NCBI GenBank assembly: GCA_026419785.1
Contig: JAODTK010005769.1
Coordinates: 124,001-188,000 of the forward strand
DNA from: Sclerodactyla briareus
Lineage: Eukaryota; Echinodermata; Holothuroidea; Dendrochirotida; Sclerodactylidae
Reading direction: 5' to 3'
Length of the DNA stretch: 64,000 nt
Shown: positions 44,651 through 56,729 of the stretch, piece by piece
Layout of the letters: each line of letters opens with the position of its first letter
Position numbering within the stretch: position 1 is the stretch's first letter
Notes under the pieces: generated by a model
Seen by the model: only the letters and a program-made list of their open reading frames with translations
The model's database searches: none
Told to the model about the DNA's origin: nothing
Translations under genes and position numbers: made by a program

Positions 44651-44990
44651 CTCCCACCTTCCCCTTGCGGCAAAAACAGAGTTGCCCTACCAACCTACTA
44701 GTGGTGACCATTTCTAAAATAATTCTAATATTACCACCCACCTCTGCTCTCCTCTCACAATTAAATCCACCACCTCTCACAAATTGTATAAGCCTGCCAA
44801 ATATATTAGGATGGAAAGTACATTAAAAAATATTTTGGCAATTGAACAGTCTCAACTTCTCAGATATTGAAATAGCTGGTGTCATGGTTATTGGTACTAA
44901 AATCCAACAGCTTCGGCAAAAATTTTATTTTACGGATAGTAACTGAGATTACCTTAGCCTAATAAACTTGTCGTTTTGATGTTTTCCTAG

Positions 44991-45129
44991 ATTTCCAATG
45001 TCTACGAGTTGGGGAGTTTTTTCAGTTACCAACCAAGGAATCATGAAGACAAAAGTGGTCACTTTGCTCTGTGTTATGTGTCTGTACAGTGCCTACCTAC
45101 ACCTTGACTTCCTTCGAGATGTTTGTGTG
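44991..45129 (+). CDS. Candidate alternative exon before exon 2 of gene B
   Basis: Between TTTTCCTAG and GTGAGT, fully open. An ATG at 44998 starts MSTSWGVFSVTNQG, then a hydrophobic run (VVTLLCVMCLYSAYLHL) and FLRDVCV. The donor phase joins cleanly to FELVCE of exon 2 at 45247. If used as a first exon it would give a short N-terminus in place of the large extracellular loop. There is no counterpart in gene A and no family match, so it may be chance. Confidence 0.25.
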
Positions 45130-45246
45130 GTGAGTAATAGAAAAAAAAACGCGTATGGCGATCACCTAGTTTATTCACTTTCAAGATTGTTCTCAAAAAG
45201 GTGTTATGTTATACTCTCAATATACCACTTCCTTTCTAATTTCTAG

Positions 45247-45350
45247 TTCGAATTAGTCTGTGAACGGTCACATTTGCCGAACCTCGCCCAGTCATTATAC
45301 TTCGTCGGCTATCTCGTCGGCAGTCTGATATCCGGGCCATGTGCTGATCT
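45247..45350 (+). CDS. SLC22 gene B, exon 2
   Basis: A 104-bp exon between TTTCTAG and GTGAGT, encoding FELVCERSHLPNLAQSLYF, then VGYLVGSLISGPCADL. It differs from gene A exon 2 at three bases (one replacement, A to V). Covers the LVCE motif and membrane segment 2. Uninterrupted. The intron before it is 10.8 kb and is filled by the transposon-like gene, a SINE, two interspersed repeats and a LINE. Confidence 0.9.
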
Positions 45351-45577
45351 GTGAGTGAATTTAATTTTTATCCGATCATTTGGGGGGACGCTGCCTCACA
45401 ACAACGAGACGGTGCCGTTGTGTTATAAGTCAACAACGGAATCGCCCATATTGCAAGACTATTATAGGACATATCGTATAGTAAATAAGTAACATCTTGG
45501 TATATCGAAAATTACTGAGATTTCCGTCGTGGCGCTATCATACGATATTGCCTCTCTGAAGATGGCGGTCGAAGGCA

Positions 45578-46386
45578 TGTTCACACTAGTGCGTTGCTGT
45601 ACGATACGATAATTTTTATCGGACGTCGAGTTTAAAAAGTGTTATTTTCAGTGGGAGTGTTTCACACTAGTGCGATACGATACGGATTTTTTTTTATTTA
45701 TCGGACGTCAAGTTTGAAATATTTTAACTATTTACGTGGCGATAAAAATAATCGAATGCGATAAATTGCTCAATACAGTGAATAAACTTGTACAATTCAG
45801 CAAATAGTATGGAAGAAGAGAAAAGTGGGTTTCGATTAATGTATTGGGCAGTGACGTATCTAGGGCAAAATGGGCCTCTGATTGAGCTGGTCGGCCCCAT
45901 TTGCCGCCATACATAGAACCACCATAAAACCATGATTTGAATTCGAATCCATACCGTACAAGCAAATAGTAGCGTGCTCAACTAGTGAGGGCCTGGGATG
46001 GGACATATTGCGCGAACTCTTGGAAGCTCCCGTCCTCCGTGTACTGTATCCACGGGACCCCTTGGGTTAGGGACGTCCGTCAGGGCGGCCACTTAGCTCA
46101 TGGCCAGCCAAAGCTGCGCTTCGGAAAGTTTAGGGGGTGGGAAGGGAGTGTGAGGGGGAAGGGACAGGCTCAGGCCTTGTCGCTTGCTCGTAGGAGGCTG
46201 GGTGAATGGAAGCGGCAGGTGAATGCGGCTAGGGGCGTTCCAGGCATGCGTTCCCACGAGTGAGGAAATTTGTGACTCTTGGTTTGTTCTCACTGCATTG
46301 GCGCAATTGATCGCATCCTATAAAAGTTATTCTCAATTTGACATCCGATAAAGTTATCGTATCGTATCGTATCGCCTTTGTGAACA
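45578..46386. mobile_element. Terminal-inverted-repeat element with GATAC repeats (MITE-like)
   Basis: Left end: TGTTCACACTAGTGCG at 45578, then CGATACGATA and TTTATCGGACGTCGAGTTT, repeated again at 45659-45720 (TTTCACACTAGTGCGATACG). Right end, inverted: ATCCGATAAAGTTATCGTAT, CGTATCGCC, TTTGTGAACA to 46386. The inverted repeat is about 60 bases with the core TTATCGGAYGTCAA. The 570-base interior encodes no transposase. The doubled left end suggests a nested or tandem terminus. Target duplications are not clear, so the superfamily is not assigned. Confidence 0.65.
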
Positions 46387-46479
46387 GTCCTTCAATGTGT
46401 GACGTTGAACTGTTTACACCTCTTGGGAGTCTTGGTATGTGGGTAAATTTGAGTATACGGTAAGGTCAGGCGGAGGATA

Positions 46480-46740
46480 GATCATATCAAGCACGATAAC
46501 TCCAGAACGTTCGAACTAATCAAGTCGAGTTTTTGTATGCATCTGTCTGAGGGGATAGAAAACCCTATTAACTTTGTGTGGACAAAGGTAATTTTTGATA
46601 GATGAGAAGATTAGAAAATTACATATTTGGCCAATTTTACTTTAAAAACAATAGATGACTCGACGTAGATGACTGAATTAGGCTCATATTTTGGTATTTG
46701 GTTGCACATAATGAGTAAACGATTTATCTTTTAGTTTCGG
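46480..46740 (-). repeat. Diverged single unit of the 311-bp repeat, inverted
   Basis: On the plus strand it runs CACGATAACTCCAGAACGTT, then CAAAGGTAATTTTTGATAG, GGCCAATTTTACTTTAAAAA and a GGCTCATATTTTGGTAT end. These are the inverted counterparts of the CGTGTTTACAAG, AAATTGGCC and CAAGTATGAGC blocks of the arrays at 31480 and 60780. Confidence 0.6.
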
Positions 46741-49700
46741 GTCATGTCTTAAATAAAAAAGCTGAATCCATTCGTTCATTCGTTTATCCAGCCATCCAAC
46801 CAACCATTATCTATCTATCCATCCATTTTGGGCTCTAAATGTTCGGTTCTTGACCGTTCGGGCGTTGATTCAAACTAAGACACAAGTTTATCGACCAATG
46901 GGAATCATATCATGTCATGGTATAAAAGTGATAGTTAAGATGATCCGGGAATACGGTGAGCCTTCCATTGCTGGTAGTTGCTGATGTTTGTTCTTCACTC
47001 TCTCGAGTGTACTGTCGGATCAGTTTGAAAGTTAATCTCTTCCGGCGTCTCCACATTGCAAACCAGTTATGAGAAGGTGACCATGGTGTATTCTTTTGTC
47101 ACGAATGGGGCGACTGATCTAGTGCAGGACGCAGGTATCTACCCAGTAGTATCAAAAAGATACACTCGGCAGAAGATGGCTTGGCGTACGCACGAAGAGT
47201 ATCCACCCCACGACTAGAATGCTCTAGGTAAACGACGTCCTCGGAACAGAACAAACAGAGAATCGACTCCTCAAGCGGACCGCCCATCTCAGAGAGAAGC
47301 GTCCACGCCACACGAGGTTATATGTTATCGCAGGTGAGAATGTCCAGTTATATAGATGCCTATAGGGAGAAGATAAGAATACAGAGAGCAATTTCGTGGG
47401 GGGAGGTTGGTATGCTCTTAAGTATGGTGTTTAGTATTTTACGATGGCACGAGAAATGATTTATTCAAAATTTTATGAGGAGGTGAATTTCACCTGGTGT
47501 ATCCTGTATCTCGAACCACAGGCTTACCGATACATCAGTTATAATCCAAAAAGACTTGTGAACCATGGGGAATGTTACACACGAGGGAACGGACACTAGA
47601 ATCATCTTCACTTGTAGCAAGCGGTGACACAGGGACCCACAACAAAATCTGATCCTGACTGTGTGCATCGGTTAGGGTCCTCCTCATCAACCAGCCAGCC
47701 CAACGTATGTGGGGTGTGGGTGGCCTCGGCCCAGCAGCGATTTCCACCCCTGAGGGCTGGGGATGGGCAATCCGAGATAGCTGCGGTAACCGGTATGGAT
47801 GGACGATACCAAACAAAAACCACTAAGGCCTGCGGAGAGCTTTATTAAATTGCGGCTTGAAGTCTGCAGCGGTGTGTAGCCGATGCAAGTGCGGGAGAGC
47901 CAGCCTACCACGCATGAGCACTTTGCAATTGCAATTGCGAGAAATAACGAGGGCTGACAAACGAAATCGAAACTCGGTCATCATTGCTGCTTGAGTTGGG
48001 CAGAATATAATGCAGTGAAAGGATCACAGGTAAGCCAGTTACCCAACAGTGCGTTGCATTTGCATATGCAGGTGATGTCAAAAGACTGAAAAGTTGAGAA
48101 AGAGTGTACAGAGATCGGTATATACTCTTACCCGAATTGTAAACTAGTTTGGCGCGACTTGGCTGTGAACTCACAGTGCACAGTCAAATGCCCCAAAATA
48201 TACTGTTCCAACAGCGGAATACACGAATAGATATCAAGAAACGATTTTGTGACGTCATGGTGACATCATGGTAGTGTTGAAAAATCGTCCGCTGATAAAT
48301 TGTACGATCCCGTGATGCTCCTATTGACCTACCCGTCATTATATGTTCCCACCAACATTTTCTTGGAGCAAGGGCATTTTTCCAACTGATTAACGAGGAG
48401 TTGAATTGCTGGAGAAAAAATGGCCATTTTCGTCATCGTTTCGCATTATCCTAATTGACCACAATAGTGAGTGTTGAGAAACAGCGGTGAGGGTGATTGT
48501 TGCTCATGACCACCGATTTCATAATGGAGGTTGAGCAACCCGTTTTATGATATGAGACATATGATATGTACGTAACACTGTTTTTTCATTGGAAGTGTTG
48601 TGTGTACCCGTTTGCGTTTTCCTCTAGCCAAAAAATGTTGGCTCCCCAATTTTAGGAAACCTTTATGGGGGCCCCATGTTTACATCCGGTGCCGAATAGT
48701 GAAACATTAGTCTATCAGGTGAGTGCCTGGGAAGAGGTTGAAAAATTGACTTTTTTTCAAGTTGTTACCCACGAGGGTTGATGATGCAAAGTGATAGAGT
48801 GACATCCTGGGGCCTCTAATTAAAGTGTATTGCCTCTTGAAAACGAGTTATTTGGCGGGTGAACAAGCCTTTTGTGACGTCATAATTTGAAGTAGCCAAA
48901 TTTTAACAAAAAGTTAATTAAAGAATGAACGTTAATATCGCAGAAGGTTTCAAAACCAAATGTGGCAGACAGGAAAACGCATTAAAATTACTGGGAATGT
49001 TTGCAGTTGCCTTTGAGCATTAAAACAATGGGTTATCAAAACTGAAGGAGCGTTACTGCATTAGAATGATAATAAAATTATTGCTTTGACGACGGCGTTA
49101 TTTGGGACGCTGGTACAAGTGTGACAGGAAGTCGCTATCACGAAATACATTGAACTGAATTTTGATGAAAGATGAGTCAATAAAAAAACGAAAAAAACAA
49201 TCCGAATCGAAGCTTAAAGGAGCAAACCGCAATAAATTATTGAAAAATGCTATTTTCGACACACCGTACGGTCTTGCATTGTACACTAATACGCTCTTGC
49301 GGTCATCAGTCGTTGCCGAGAGACAGAAGAGAACCCACAGAATACCTAAATTATCAAACTGTTGAAGATAATAATCTTAATGATCAAAAGAACTGTTTTG
49401 CGGAGAGAGTGTGGAAATGATACGGTAGTGATCGTAATATTTGTGAATGAAAGAGAGCCAGGCCAGACATTTCATGATGGCGCTTTGTTTAGTAACATAC
49501 CATCATTGTGACGAGTTGCTACCAAAGACCAAGTAATCTTTTGAGTGTTCAAACAGCGCGAGACATCACATACTGTCGTTTACACCGACTAGGAATCGGG
49601 GAATTACTCTACCCCCACCCGCGATCCAGTGGCGGTCCAGGATTTGCGAAGGGGGTAGGGGGGGGGGTGGGGGCGCTGGCAGGTTGACTGAGAGAAGATA

Positions 49701-49870
49701 TCTAAGCGACGCGAGACCATGGTTTGCGCGTAGCGTTCATAAAGTTTGGGACCCCCCAGATGCCCGGACACGGCACCTTCAGAGTGTTCTAAGCGGCATG
49801 TACATCACTTCCAATATGGTTTACCTGCCTTTCTCATTCTTGACGAGTCAGATCCTCTATGCAGTCATTC
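46741..49870. other. Gene B intron 2, middle
   Basis: No gene recognised. 48240-48900 has several TGACGTCAT (cAMP-response-type) octamers, e.g. 48251 and 48875, in AT-rich sequence. Overlapping open stretches near 47530-47910 have no family match. A G run lies at 49661-49675. Confidence 0.45.
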
Positions 49871-49874
49871 ACCG

Positions 49875-50420
49875 TGTGTGTGTGTGTGTGTGCGTGTGTG
49901 TTTGGTGTGTTACTTTGCGTGTGTGTGGTTGTGTGAGTGTGTGGACGCCCAGCTGTATAGAACACGAGAACGTGATCAGTCTGAGTAGATCAGGCCTCGT
50001 ACTTGGTTTGGTGTGTTACACATGAGTACATGAACCTATTGTTTTGGGTCAGGTCGGGGTCATCTGAGGTCACAGAGGTCAAAGTCCTTAAAACCTTGTA
50101 ACCGATATTCCAGAATGGTTGGTCCGATCAGGAGGTTGAAACTTGGTGAATAGCTTCCTGTGGGGAGTGACAGGAACTCTATTGTTTTTGTTTTAGGTCG
50201 GGAGGGGGGGGGGGGAATTAGGGATCAAAAATAGAAAAATTGTGAAAAGTCGATACTTTGGCCAATTTTGGCTTGTAAAACACGATAACTCGTCGACCCC
50301 AACCTAGTGATGAACTCATACTTTGTAGTGTGGTTTTCCACAGATGAGTACATGAACCTATTGTTTTCGGTCAACGTCTGTAAACTTTAAACACTATAAG
50401 TGCAGAATGGTTGGTCCGAT
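49875..50420 (-). repeat. GT microsatellite plus about 1.3 inverted units of the 311-bp repeat
   Basis: The GT tract (49875-49940) is followed at 50015-50420 by the inverted unit: GAGTACATGAACCTATTGTT, TTGGGTCAGGTCGGGGTCAT, CTGAGGTCACAGAGGTCAAA (two half-sites at 50075), CAGAATGGTTGGTCCGATCA, and CACGATAACTCGTCGACCCC. The microsatellite-next-to-array arrangement mirrors the plus-strand arrays. Confidence 0.8.
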
Positions 50421-50799
50421 CAAGTTGAAACACGGTGTATAACTTTCTCATGGAACGGAAAGACCTGTTCAGAAGAAAACACCATGTTGAATTTTTGTTG
50501 TAATTTTCTGATTCTGCTGACCATCTTTGAACAATTTAGATGAAAACTAGTCCGCTTTCCATCAAATTCCTCATTTGTGTACTCCACCCCTCGTCCATAA
50601 CCTTAAAAAATTACAAACCACATTTTTTCAGAAGAGGGCCGGGCCCGCCCCCCCCCGCCCCGAATCCGACCCTGTACCAAAAGAAGGGAAATAGGCAACC
50701 CTGCTTTACAAAATGCTGAACTGACCTCGTCCTACAGATCCCAAATGGTTTTTTTTTTTTTTTTTTTTTTGAACTACATGCTACTGTCTGAGACCAACC

Positions 50800-52260
50800 T
50801 ATAGGCCTTTTCACAGACCGAGAATACACGCAAAATGCCTACCTCACAATAGCGACCCTTCCCTACTGACGTCAATAGGTGTAAACAAGAGTTAAAAAAT
50901 CCTGTATAAATTAAATAAATGAGACGGTCTTTTTGTTGATACAGCGTATCGGACTCTTCAGATTCCAATACGCAATGGTTCTTGTACCATTTTTTTTTTC
51001 CATCGTACATCAAGAGGTAAATAATTCCTACAAGATTTGCACTGGTGCTGAAAAAATTGTCACACGGCACGCTAGAACATTGAGAGTATTTCGACTGCAA
51101 AGGCTTAGGATAAGCCCTTCACGTGTCACAAATAACGGTTAGGCCACCGTGCGTAAACGCACTGACGCAACAGCGAATCCATGATGAATCGTGTTCTACC
51201 TTTAGAGCCAGCGGCTTAGTTTATTATTTAAATCGGACCCCTCCTCCCATGCTACTTTTATCTAACATCAACATGCCTGCAGTTAATGACTACATCAACT
51301 TCCCATAACAGTCACTCTACTGAGATACACTGAACAAACATCCCGTGTGCTTCCCCTGCCATGGCGGCGATCATGGGGATGAAGGGGAAGGGGGGGGAGG
51401 GAAACATGTCCCCCTCATCCCCTCACATTGATGTAATAGCCCATTGGCTTTATTTCTTTACACACTTATTATACGCACACACAGGCACACATACGATTGG
51501 GGGTAAAGCGGGGGCGACTACGTACTGCTCTGCTCATGGCAAGGCGGGTAACAAGCAATGACATTTTATATTAGAGTGGGCATGAGACACCCACATGACT
51601 AACCCCTTGTTGTACTTGTATCGCCATCGTTCCACCACCATCACCCCCACACTCAATCCGTCATGCACCTTCCTAAACAATGGGCTGCACTAGCCCATTC
51701 TGAAGCATCTTCCAAATTATATAGGCCTGATATGATGACATGGAGAAACTCACACTCTAACTAACGTCACCCCTTGGTACCAGGCAATAAAGTATCATAT
51801 TCTCCATGTTCTTATACTCAATGGGTTAATGGCCATTTAAGATACATACACGTCCCCACTCTTCCATCACCTGTCTACCCCACCCTTTGACAGCCTGACA
51901 ACAGGAACAACAAAGCAGACCACACAACACTAACCCCTCGCACTCCTATCACCGTCTTCCCACCTGATTGCTGCGAATAGTCCCTGGTAACAGCTCCTGT
52001 GGTAGTATTCACTGATCTGAGATACCGCAAAATGCTCTTCACAATAGCGAATACCACCCACCTACTGACGTCACTAGGTTCAAACAAGAGCTGAAACATC
52101 TACAGAGTCATGGGACAGTTTTTCTTACTCGCATCGCGTATCGTCGTAGTGTTGACCATAATCCTCCGTGTGTTTCGTGCTAAACCGCTAAAAAAAATGT
52201 GCGTTCCTCGCGTCCAGCCATAGTTTGGCAGAAGTTAAAACCATCAAACTCCTCTCAGAT
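50800..52260 (+). repeat. Interspersed repeat pair (50810-51180 and 51990-52240)
   Basis: Both parts share ACAATAGCGA, CTACTGACGTCA-TAGGT, AAACAAGAG-T-AAA, and GCGTATCG with a GTGCGT-related end. The copies are same-orientation and diverged. A poly-T run (50749-50770) lies just before the first. Function and family are unknown. Confidence 0.5.
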
Positions 52261-52549
52261 AATTTTTTAAGAGATTCCGTAATATTTGCACTTGTATACA
52301 CAAACATAATGGCCGAAGCCATTGGTGTTGTTCCTGATTAATATGTTCAGATGACACATTTAAGTCACGTGGATGTAAAACCCGCCTGCCATTGGTGTGT
52401 AGTTTTGGAAATTCCATAACTCGCGTAGTATCACAATTTATTTCGAGCTAAATAGATCAGTTCAGGAAAGATGCCTTGTTTACTCCTAGAATAACTCGTC
52501 CCGAATTGGCCAAACACACGGAAATTTTAAGACTTGATTCACCACTAGA

Positions 52550-53090
52550 AAGTATGATTCAACAGATTCTAATTTAATAGCTGGATAAAAAGTGAATGCT
52601 TCAGTCCAAACAGGAAGTTCATAGGCCTTTCCGTTACTGAGTGATAGTCATTTAAGTTTTGTATTTGTGCCTGTGTATTGCGAAAGATCGTAATGCATCC
52701 CATCATGCAAATGCTGATGTCCTACTTGCACACCCTGCAAACATTCCCTTGTCTCTATGAAATTCAGCCATTAATTTCACTTCGGAAAGCTGTTAAGTCC
52801 ACGGGAGAAGATTGTTTTAGTGGGTTGGTAGGTGTTGGACGGTTACTTTGGTGAGAAAAAGACCACAGAAATTCGGCTAAATGTTGACTTATTCAACAAA
52901 ATGAAAACATTAAATACAATACCTAATTTACTGTGTTATCCATTGTGACGTCATGCGTTATTGCGCAATGGAATTCTCCCCAATTTCTCTGCTTGATGCC
53001 CAACTTTTGAAGGCAAATAACTCACATAGGGAACATCGTATTGAATGGGTCTGGACCTACATATACATTTTCCCCTTTGCCACAATATAA
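52550..53090 (+). repeat. Dispersed ~550-bp repeat, copy 2
   Basis: Shares with copy 3 AATAGCTGGATAAAAA-TGAA, AGGAAGTTCATAGGCCTTTC, GAGTGATAGTCATTT, TTTCACTTCGGAAAGC and ATTATTGCGCAAT-type blocks. A perfect TGACGTCA (52945) lies 7 bases before ATTGCGCAAT (52960-52969). No coding frame is conserved. Confidence 0.8.
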
Positions 53091-54415
53091 CCGCCTGGTG
53101 TATTTAAGCCTGCAGTTGCCCCTTTAATTAATTTTGCGGAAAATATCGAGCCTCACCTGATGGACTACATCGCGAATTCTACAGGGTGATGATCAGGGTA
53201 TCCAATCAATTGGATACCAACGAGGAACCTCTGATGTGACCAATCAAATCCCTTGGTCTTCCGTTGTAGCACATGACGTTGAGATTTTTCGTCCGGTTCA
53301 CGTCGCGAGACTCCAAGAAGAATCTCCAGCGAAGATCGCGCTGAGAGAATCATTGAGACCATACTACTAAGCCATTGGGAGAAAACCCCGTAACTACCTT
53401 GCTCGGAAAATCAAATCGCAACTTCAGGGACATCAACATTAAAAGTTTCGAGAAAGCCCCAACCCCCCCCCAATAAACCTTGCGGGGGGCCCCCAAAAAA
53501 AAATTCGTGATACGTGGCGGAACTTGATCACTGATCAGTCTCTGATATAGACGAGACTCAACCTCTACTACTACTAGGATCAGGTCCTGAATATCAACCC
53601 ATGTGAAAGACGTTTGAATATAGGTAGGGAATTTCGAATGAAAAAATGTTTAGGTGTAAACTTTTGAATACTCCACATCTCTACTACCGAATCTTTAGAC
53701 GTGTTTGCAATGTTTCTCGCCAATGGCCAATAACAAACAAGCATGCAAAAAGGTATTGGATCATCGTTAGTTTTGAGCCGGTGCCCCCTTAGTTTTAAAA
53801 ACTTTTTAAGGTTTGTACATTTCATTACTACTATTTGTTACTGTCGTCTCTTGACTTGCACGCCTTGTGGATGGACGGGCTCTATGTTGTCCATTACAAG
53901 CCTAATGCACACTGTCACTCTCATAACGCGCTACGATTGACCAGACTGAATGAAATAGGCACCTACCAGATAACTGATCAACTTTCAACAGATTCCGGGC
54001 ATTTTTGAACAAAAATGATTATCGTTCGGACCGAGAGCTGGTCATATGTTGGCTCCTTCCCATATCTTGTCAATCTGACAAATCAATGCCTGTTTTTAAA
54101 GGGTACATGTCATAGGTCATTTCTTGCAATTCAGAGCCCAAAATGAATATCGATGAACATGCTCTAACTGTACGGGGAACTGGAAGTACATTTTAAATAA
54201 TTGATTCCTTTTCTGAGTAACTACTGACCTCCATAACCCCAAAACTCGTCTCATCACATGAAGCGGGGGGGGGGTGGGGACCTAAGCGATGTCGGGCTTG
54301 TGTCCTAAACTCAAGAGCGTGAAAAATGATACGAGTGGTCGTTAATAAAAACAGAAAAGAACTTTCAAGTCGTAGAATAGTCCAACTTCAATCCCTGAAC
54401 TTTCACCTCCTACCG
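53091..54415. other. Gene B intron 2, last part
   Basis: Ancestral intron sequence: 53850-54100 corresponds to gene A at 15420-15680. G and C runs lie at 53463-53470 and 54264-54272. No other element is seen. Confidence 0.5.
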
Positions 54416-54570
54416 GTTTCGCCGTCGCAGATTTTTTCCTGGTTGTCTCCCTGCTTCTTCTCGCTTGCTTTGCAGTTTGACGATACCTTCTCGACCAATA
54501 TTGCCATGTATATGGCCCTTCTTTTCCTGACAGCTGGTTCGGGGTCTCCCTGATTGTATGCGCCCTCATT
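54416..54570 (+). CDS. SLC22 gene B, exon 3 (splice sites unclear)
   Basis: Aligns with gene A exon 3: FGRR region at 54417-54430, then FLVVSLLLLA, FST-NIAMYMALLFLTAGSG, then LIVCALIL. These are the GRR loop and membrane segments 3-4 of SLC22. The expected acceptor reads CTACCG (A has CTACAG), and the expected donor position has no GTAAGT. Either the exon is unusable here or the bases are wrong. Two frame shifts are needed. Placed 9 kb after exon 2. Confidence 0.7.
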
Positions 54571-55433
54571 CTTGGACTTTTTTCCACAAAACCTCTGATG
54601 CATGATTGCATAGAAGGCCCACAGTTCTGGCGGTTGGTTGAACTTATCTATAATAAGTTATGTAGCGATATATGGTAATTCAGGCCTTTCGAGTTTGGAT
54701 TTCCAAAGTATTATGCAATTTTTGATACATTTCGATCTCTGCGCACAAATTGGTACCCACTATAGGGAGCAGCGAGGCTAATGATCCTTAATTTGTAAAT
54801 TAATTTCAGAAGCTCAATGCTTATCAGTCAATTGAGAACCTGTAGTGACAAACGAACCGCGGACGTCTTGCTTTATACGGTACAAGCGAACAGGAACATA
54901 ATGCCTTCCCAGTCGTCCATCGTGGGATCTGCATCTAGACTTAAAAAACAATGCTAATTCTATTGTCGATGCAACGGTGGCGGTTTCCGTTAGGCTGTTA
55001 GGACACGTACCCCTGTTATCACACACACACAGATGGTTGACCAAGGATTTGGTTGGTCAACATCTAGAGTTCGTCGTTTGGTATACGTATCCAATCGTTA
55101 TTGGTCCATCTGATGTTGAAATATTGCGGAGGAGTCTTCTTTGACAAGTGTAAATTTTGTGATCACGATCCCGATGGACAACGCAGTTCACAATTATACG
55201 GAAAATACTCTTTATCAGGGCAATCGAAAACCGAGTTTGATGCTTCCGCCTACTCGTTTCTGCTCTGAAAAATTGTTGGCAGAGTGTTGAAAATGTTGAC
55301 AGCAACCATCTTGGAACGGCTATCTCGTTATTTTCCTTTGAAACATCCTTTCCTACTCACTGAAACGAGTTCGACTGAATGACCTAGTAGGTCTGAACGA
55401 CTGGTTTCTTCAAGAAACGTACTCCTGTTGTCC

Positions 55434-55485
55434 AACACACACACACACCGCACACCAACACATATATATATATAGTATATATATG

Positions 55486-55525
<40 letters not shown>

Positions 55526-55605
55526 ATATATATCTATATATATAGTATATATATATATATATAATATTAATATATTTATATATATATATTATATATATAT
55601 ATGAA
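55434..55605. repeat. CA then TA microsatellite in intron 3
   Basis: Short CA tract (55434-55460) followed by about 140 bases of TA units. Confidence 0.95.
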
Positions 55606-55690
55606 TCTGGAATATGAATATCCTAACGCTTTATTGGATATATATTGGAACTGTATCGTTCTAGCTTCGCTATTCTTTCTTCTTTCTCAT

Positions 55691-55880
55691 TAACGAGTTC
55701 GTGTCGACATCAAAGAGGGTCCTGTGTCTAACGGTCGCTAGGGGTTATATTTTTTTTCCCGCTCTTGTCTTATCGCTCTTGCGGGATTGGCTAAGGTTTT
55801 TATACCCCACTGGCGTCATCTCCATCTCGGCATCTCTCTCTCTCCGCTTTGTTTTTTTTGCACTCTTCTCGTCCATCATT
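55691..55880 (+). CDS. SLC22 gene B, exon 4
   Basis: Reads NEFVSTSKRVLCLTVA, then FFPALVLSLLRDW, then SISASLSLRFVFF, with donor CATT|GTAAGT at 55881. It matches gene A exon 4 and covers the end of membrane segment 4 through segments 5-6. The acceptor reads TTTCTCA without the final G (A: CCTCAG). T-homopolymer runs at 55750-55758 and 55852-55860 are longer than in A and probably account for the extra length. Confidence 0.75.
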
Positions 55881-56437
55881 GTAAGTAGATGCACTAACCC
55901 ATCCGCCAATCCCGTCACTGCTTACTCACTTATGGGCGTATATATCTGCCAGTGTCTCCTCACCTCGCTCTCCAAACCTCACAGCCAATTTCCACCTTAC
56001 TTGTTCAATGGCTCACGCATTCTCCACTCGCCTAAATAAGCTAGGCTAATATTCCATGGATGAGGGTGCCCGGTGAGTATGCGGTGGCATTTTTACTGAG
56101 AAGTGTTTGAGAATATAAAATATCATGAAAATCCCAGTAGCCCAAGGCATGTGGACAATATTTGACTCAATCAGAAGGTTGTAACATAGAGTCCAGTTGC
56201 AGTACCGCATCAACGCCGCAATGATACACGAATTTTGCCTAATAGTGTCCGCTTGGTTTTTAGTTCCGGATGGCCTTGGACATTATTTGTATAAAGACAT
56301 GTCGCATTCCTGATCCGTATCTATGGAATTCTAACCTAACTCATGCACTCACATGATAGCGCACTCAGTCGGGTTGGACTTCTTCAGTAAGGAGGTGGGT
56401 TAATACTTCACTATTATTATTCACATCCCCCCGCTAG

Positions 56438-56576
56438 CCTCTTCGTGCCAAATGCCCCTCGTTGGCTGGTCGTAAGAAGGCTGACGAAGCAGACGAGGTC
56501 TTAAGAAGAATAGCACGGATCAACCGAAGACAACTGCGAGATGATTTCACAACCTGGGAGCGCGTCTGTAGAGGCG
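56438..56576 (+). CDS. SLC22 gene B, exon 5
   Basis: After CCGCTAG it reads LFVPNAPRWLVVRR, then after one missing base ADEADEVLRRIARINRRQLR, then DDFTTWERVCRGG up to a GTAAG donor at 56577. PRWL and the E-A-x-x-x-L-R-x-I-A-x-x-N repeat mark the big cytoplasmic loop between membrane segments 6 and 7, where SLC22 proteins carry phosphorylation sites. This is the cleanest cytoplasmic-loop exon of the two genes. Confidence 0.85.
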
Positions 56577-56729
56577 GTAAGTTTTGTGTTAGTAATGGTA
56601 CACTAACTCTGCTTAAATATCACAGGAATCGAGGATTTCTTAAGGTTTACACTTTCAAGATAGTGGCAATGAGGATGCAAGTAATTATCGTCTTAATCTC
56701 CATTTTGCCTTCTTCTCGAAGATATATGA

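Noticed and set aside
47530-47911. Overlapping open frames of 70-93 codons on both strands
   Set aside because: GC-richer patch with frames open in several phases, no splice context and no recognised motif.
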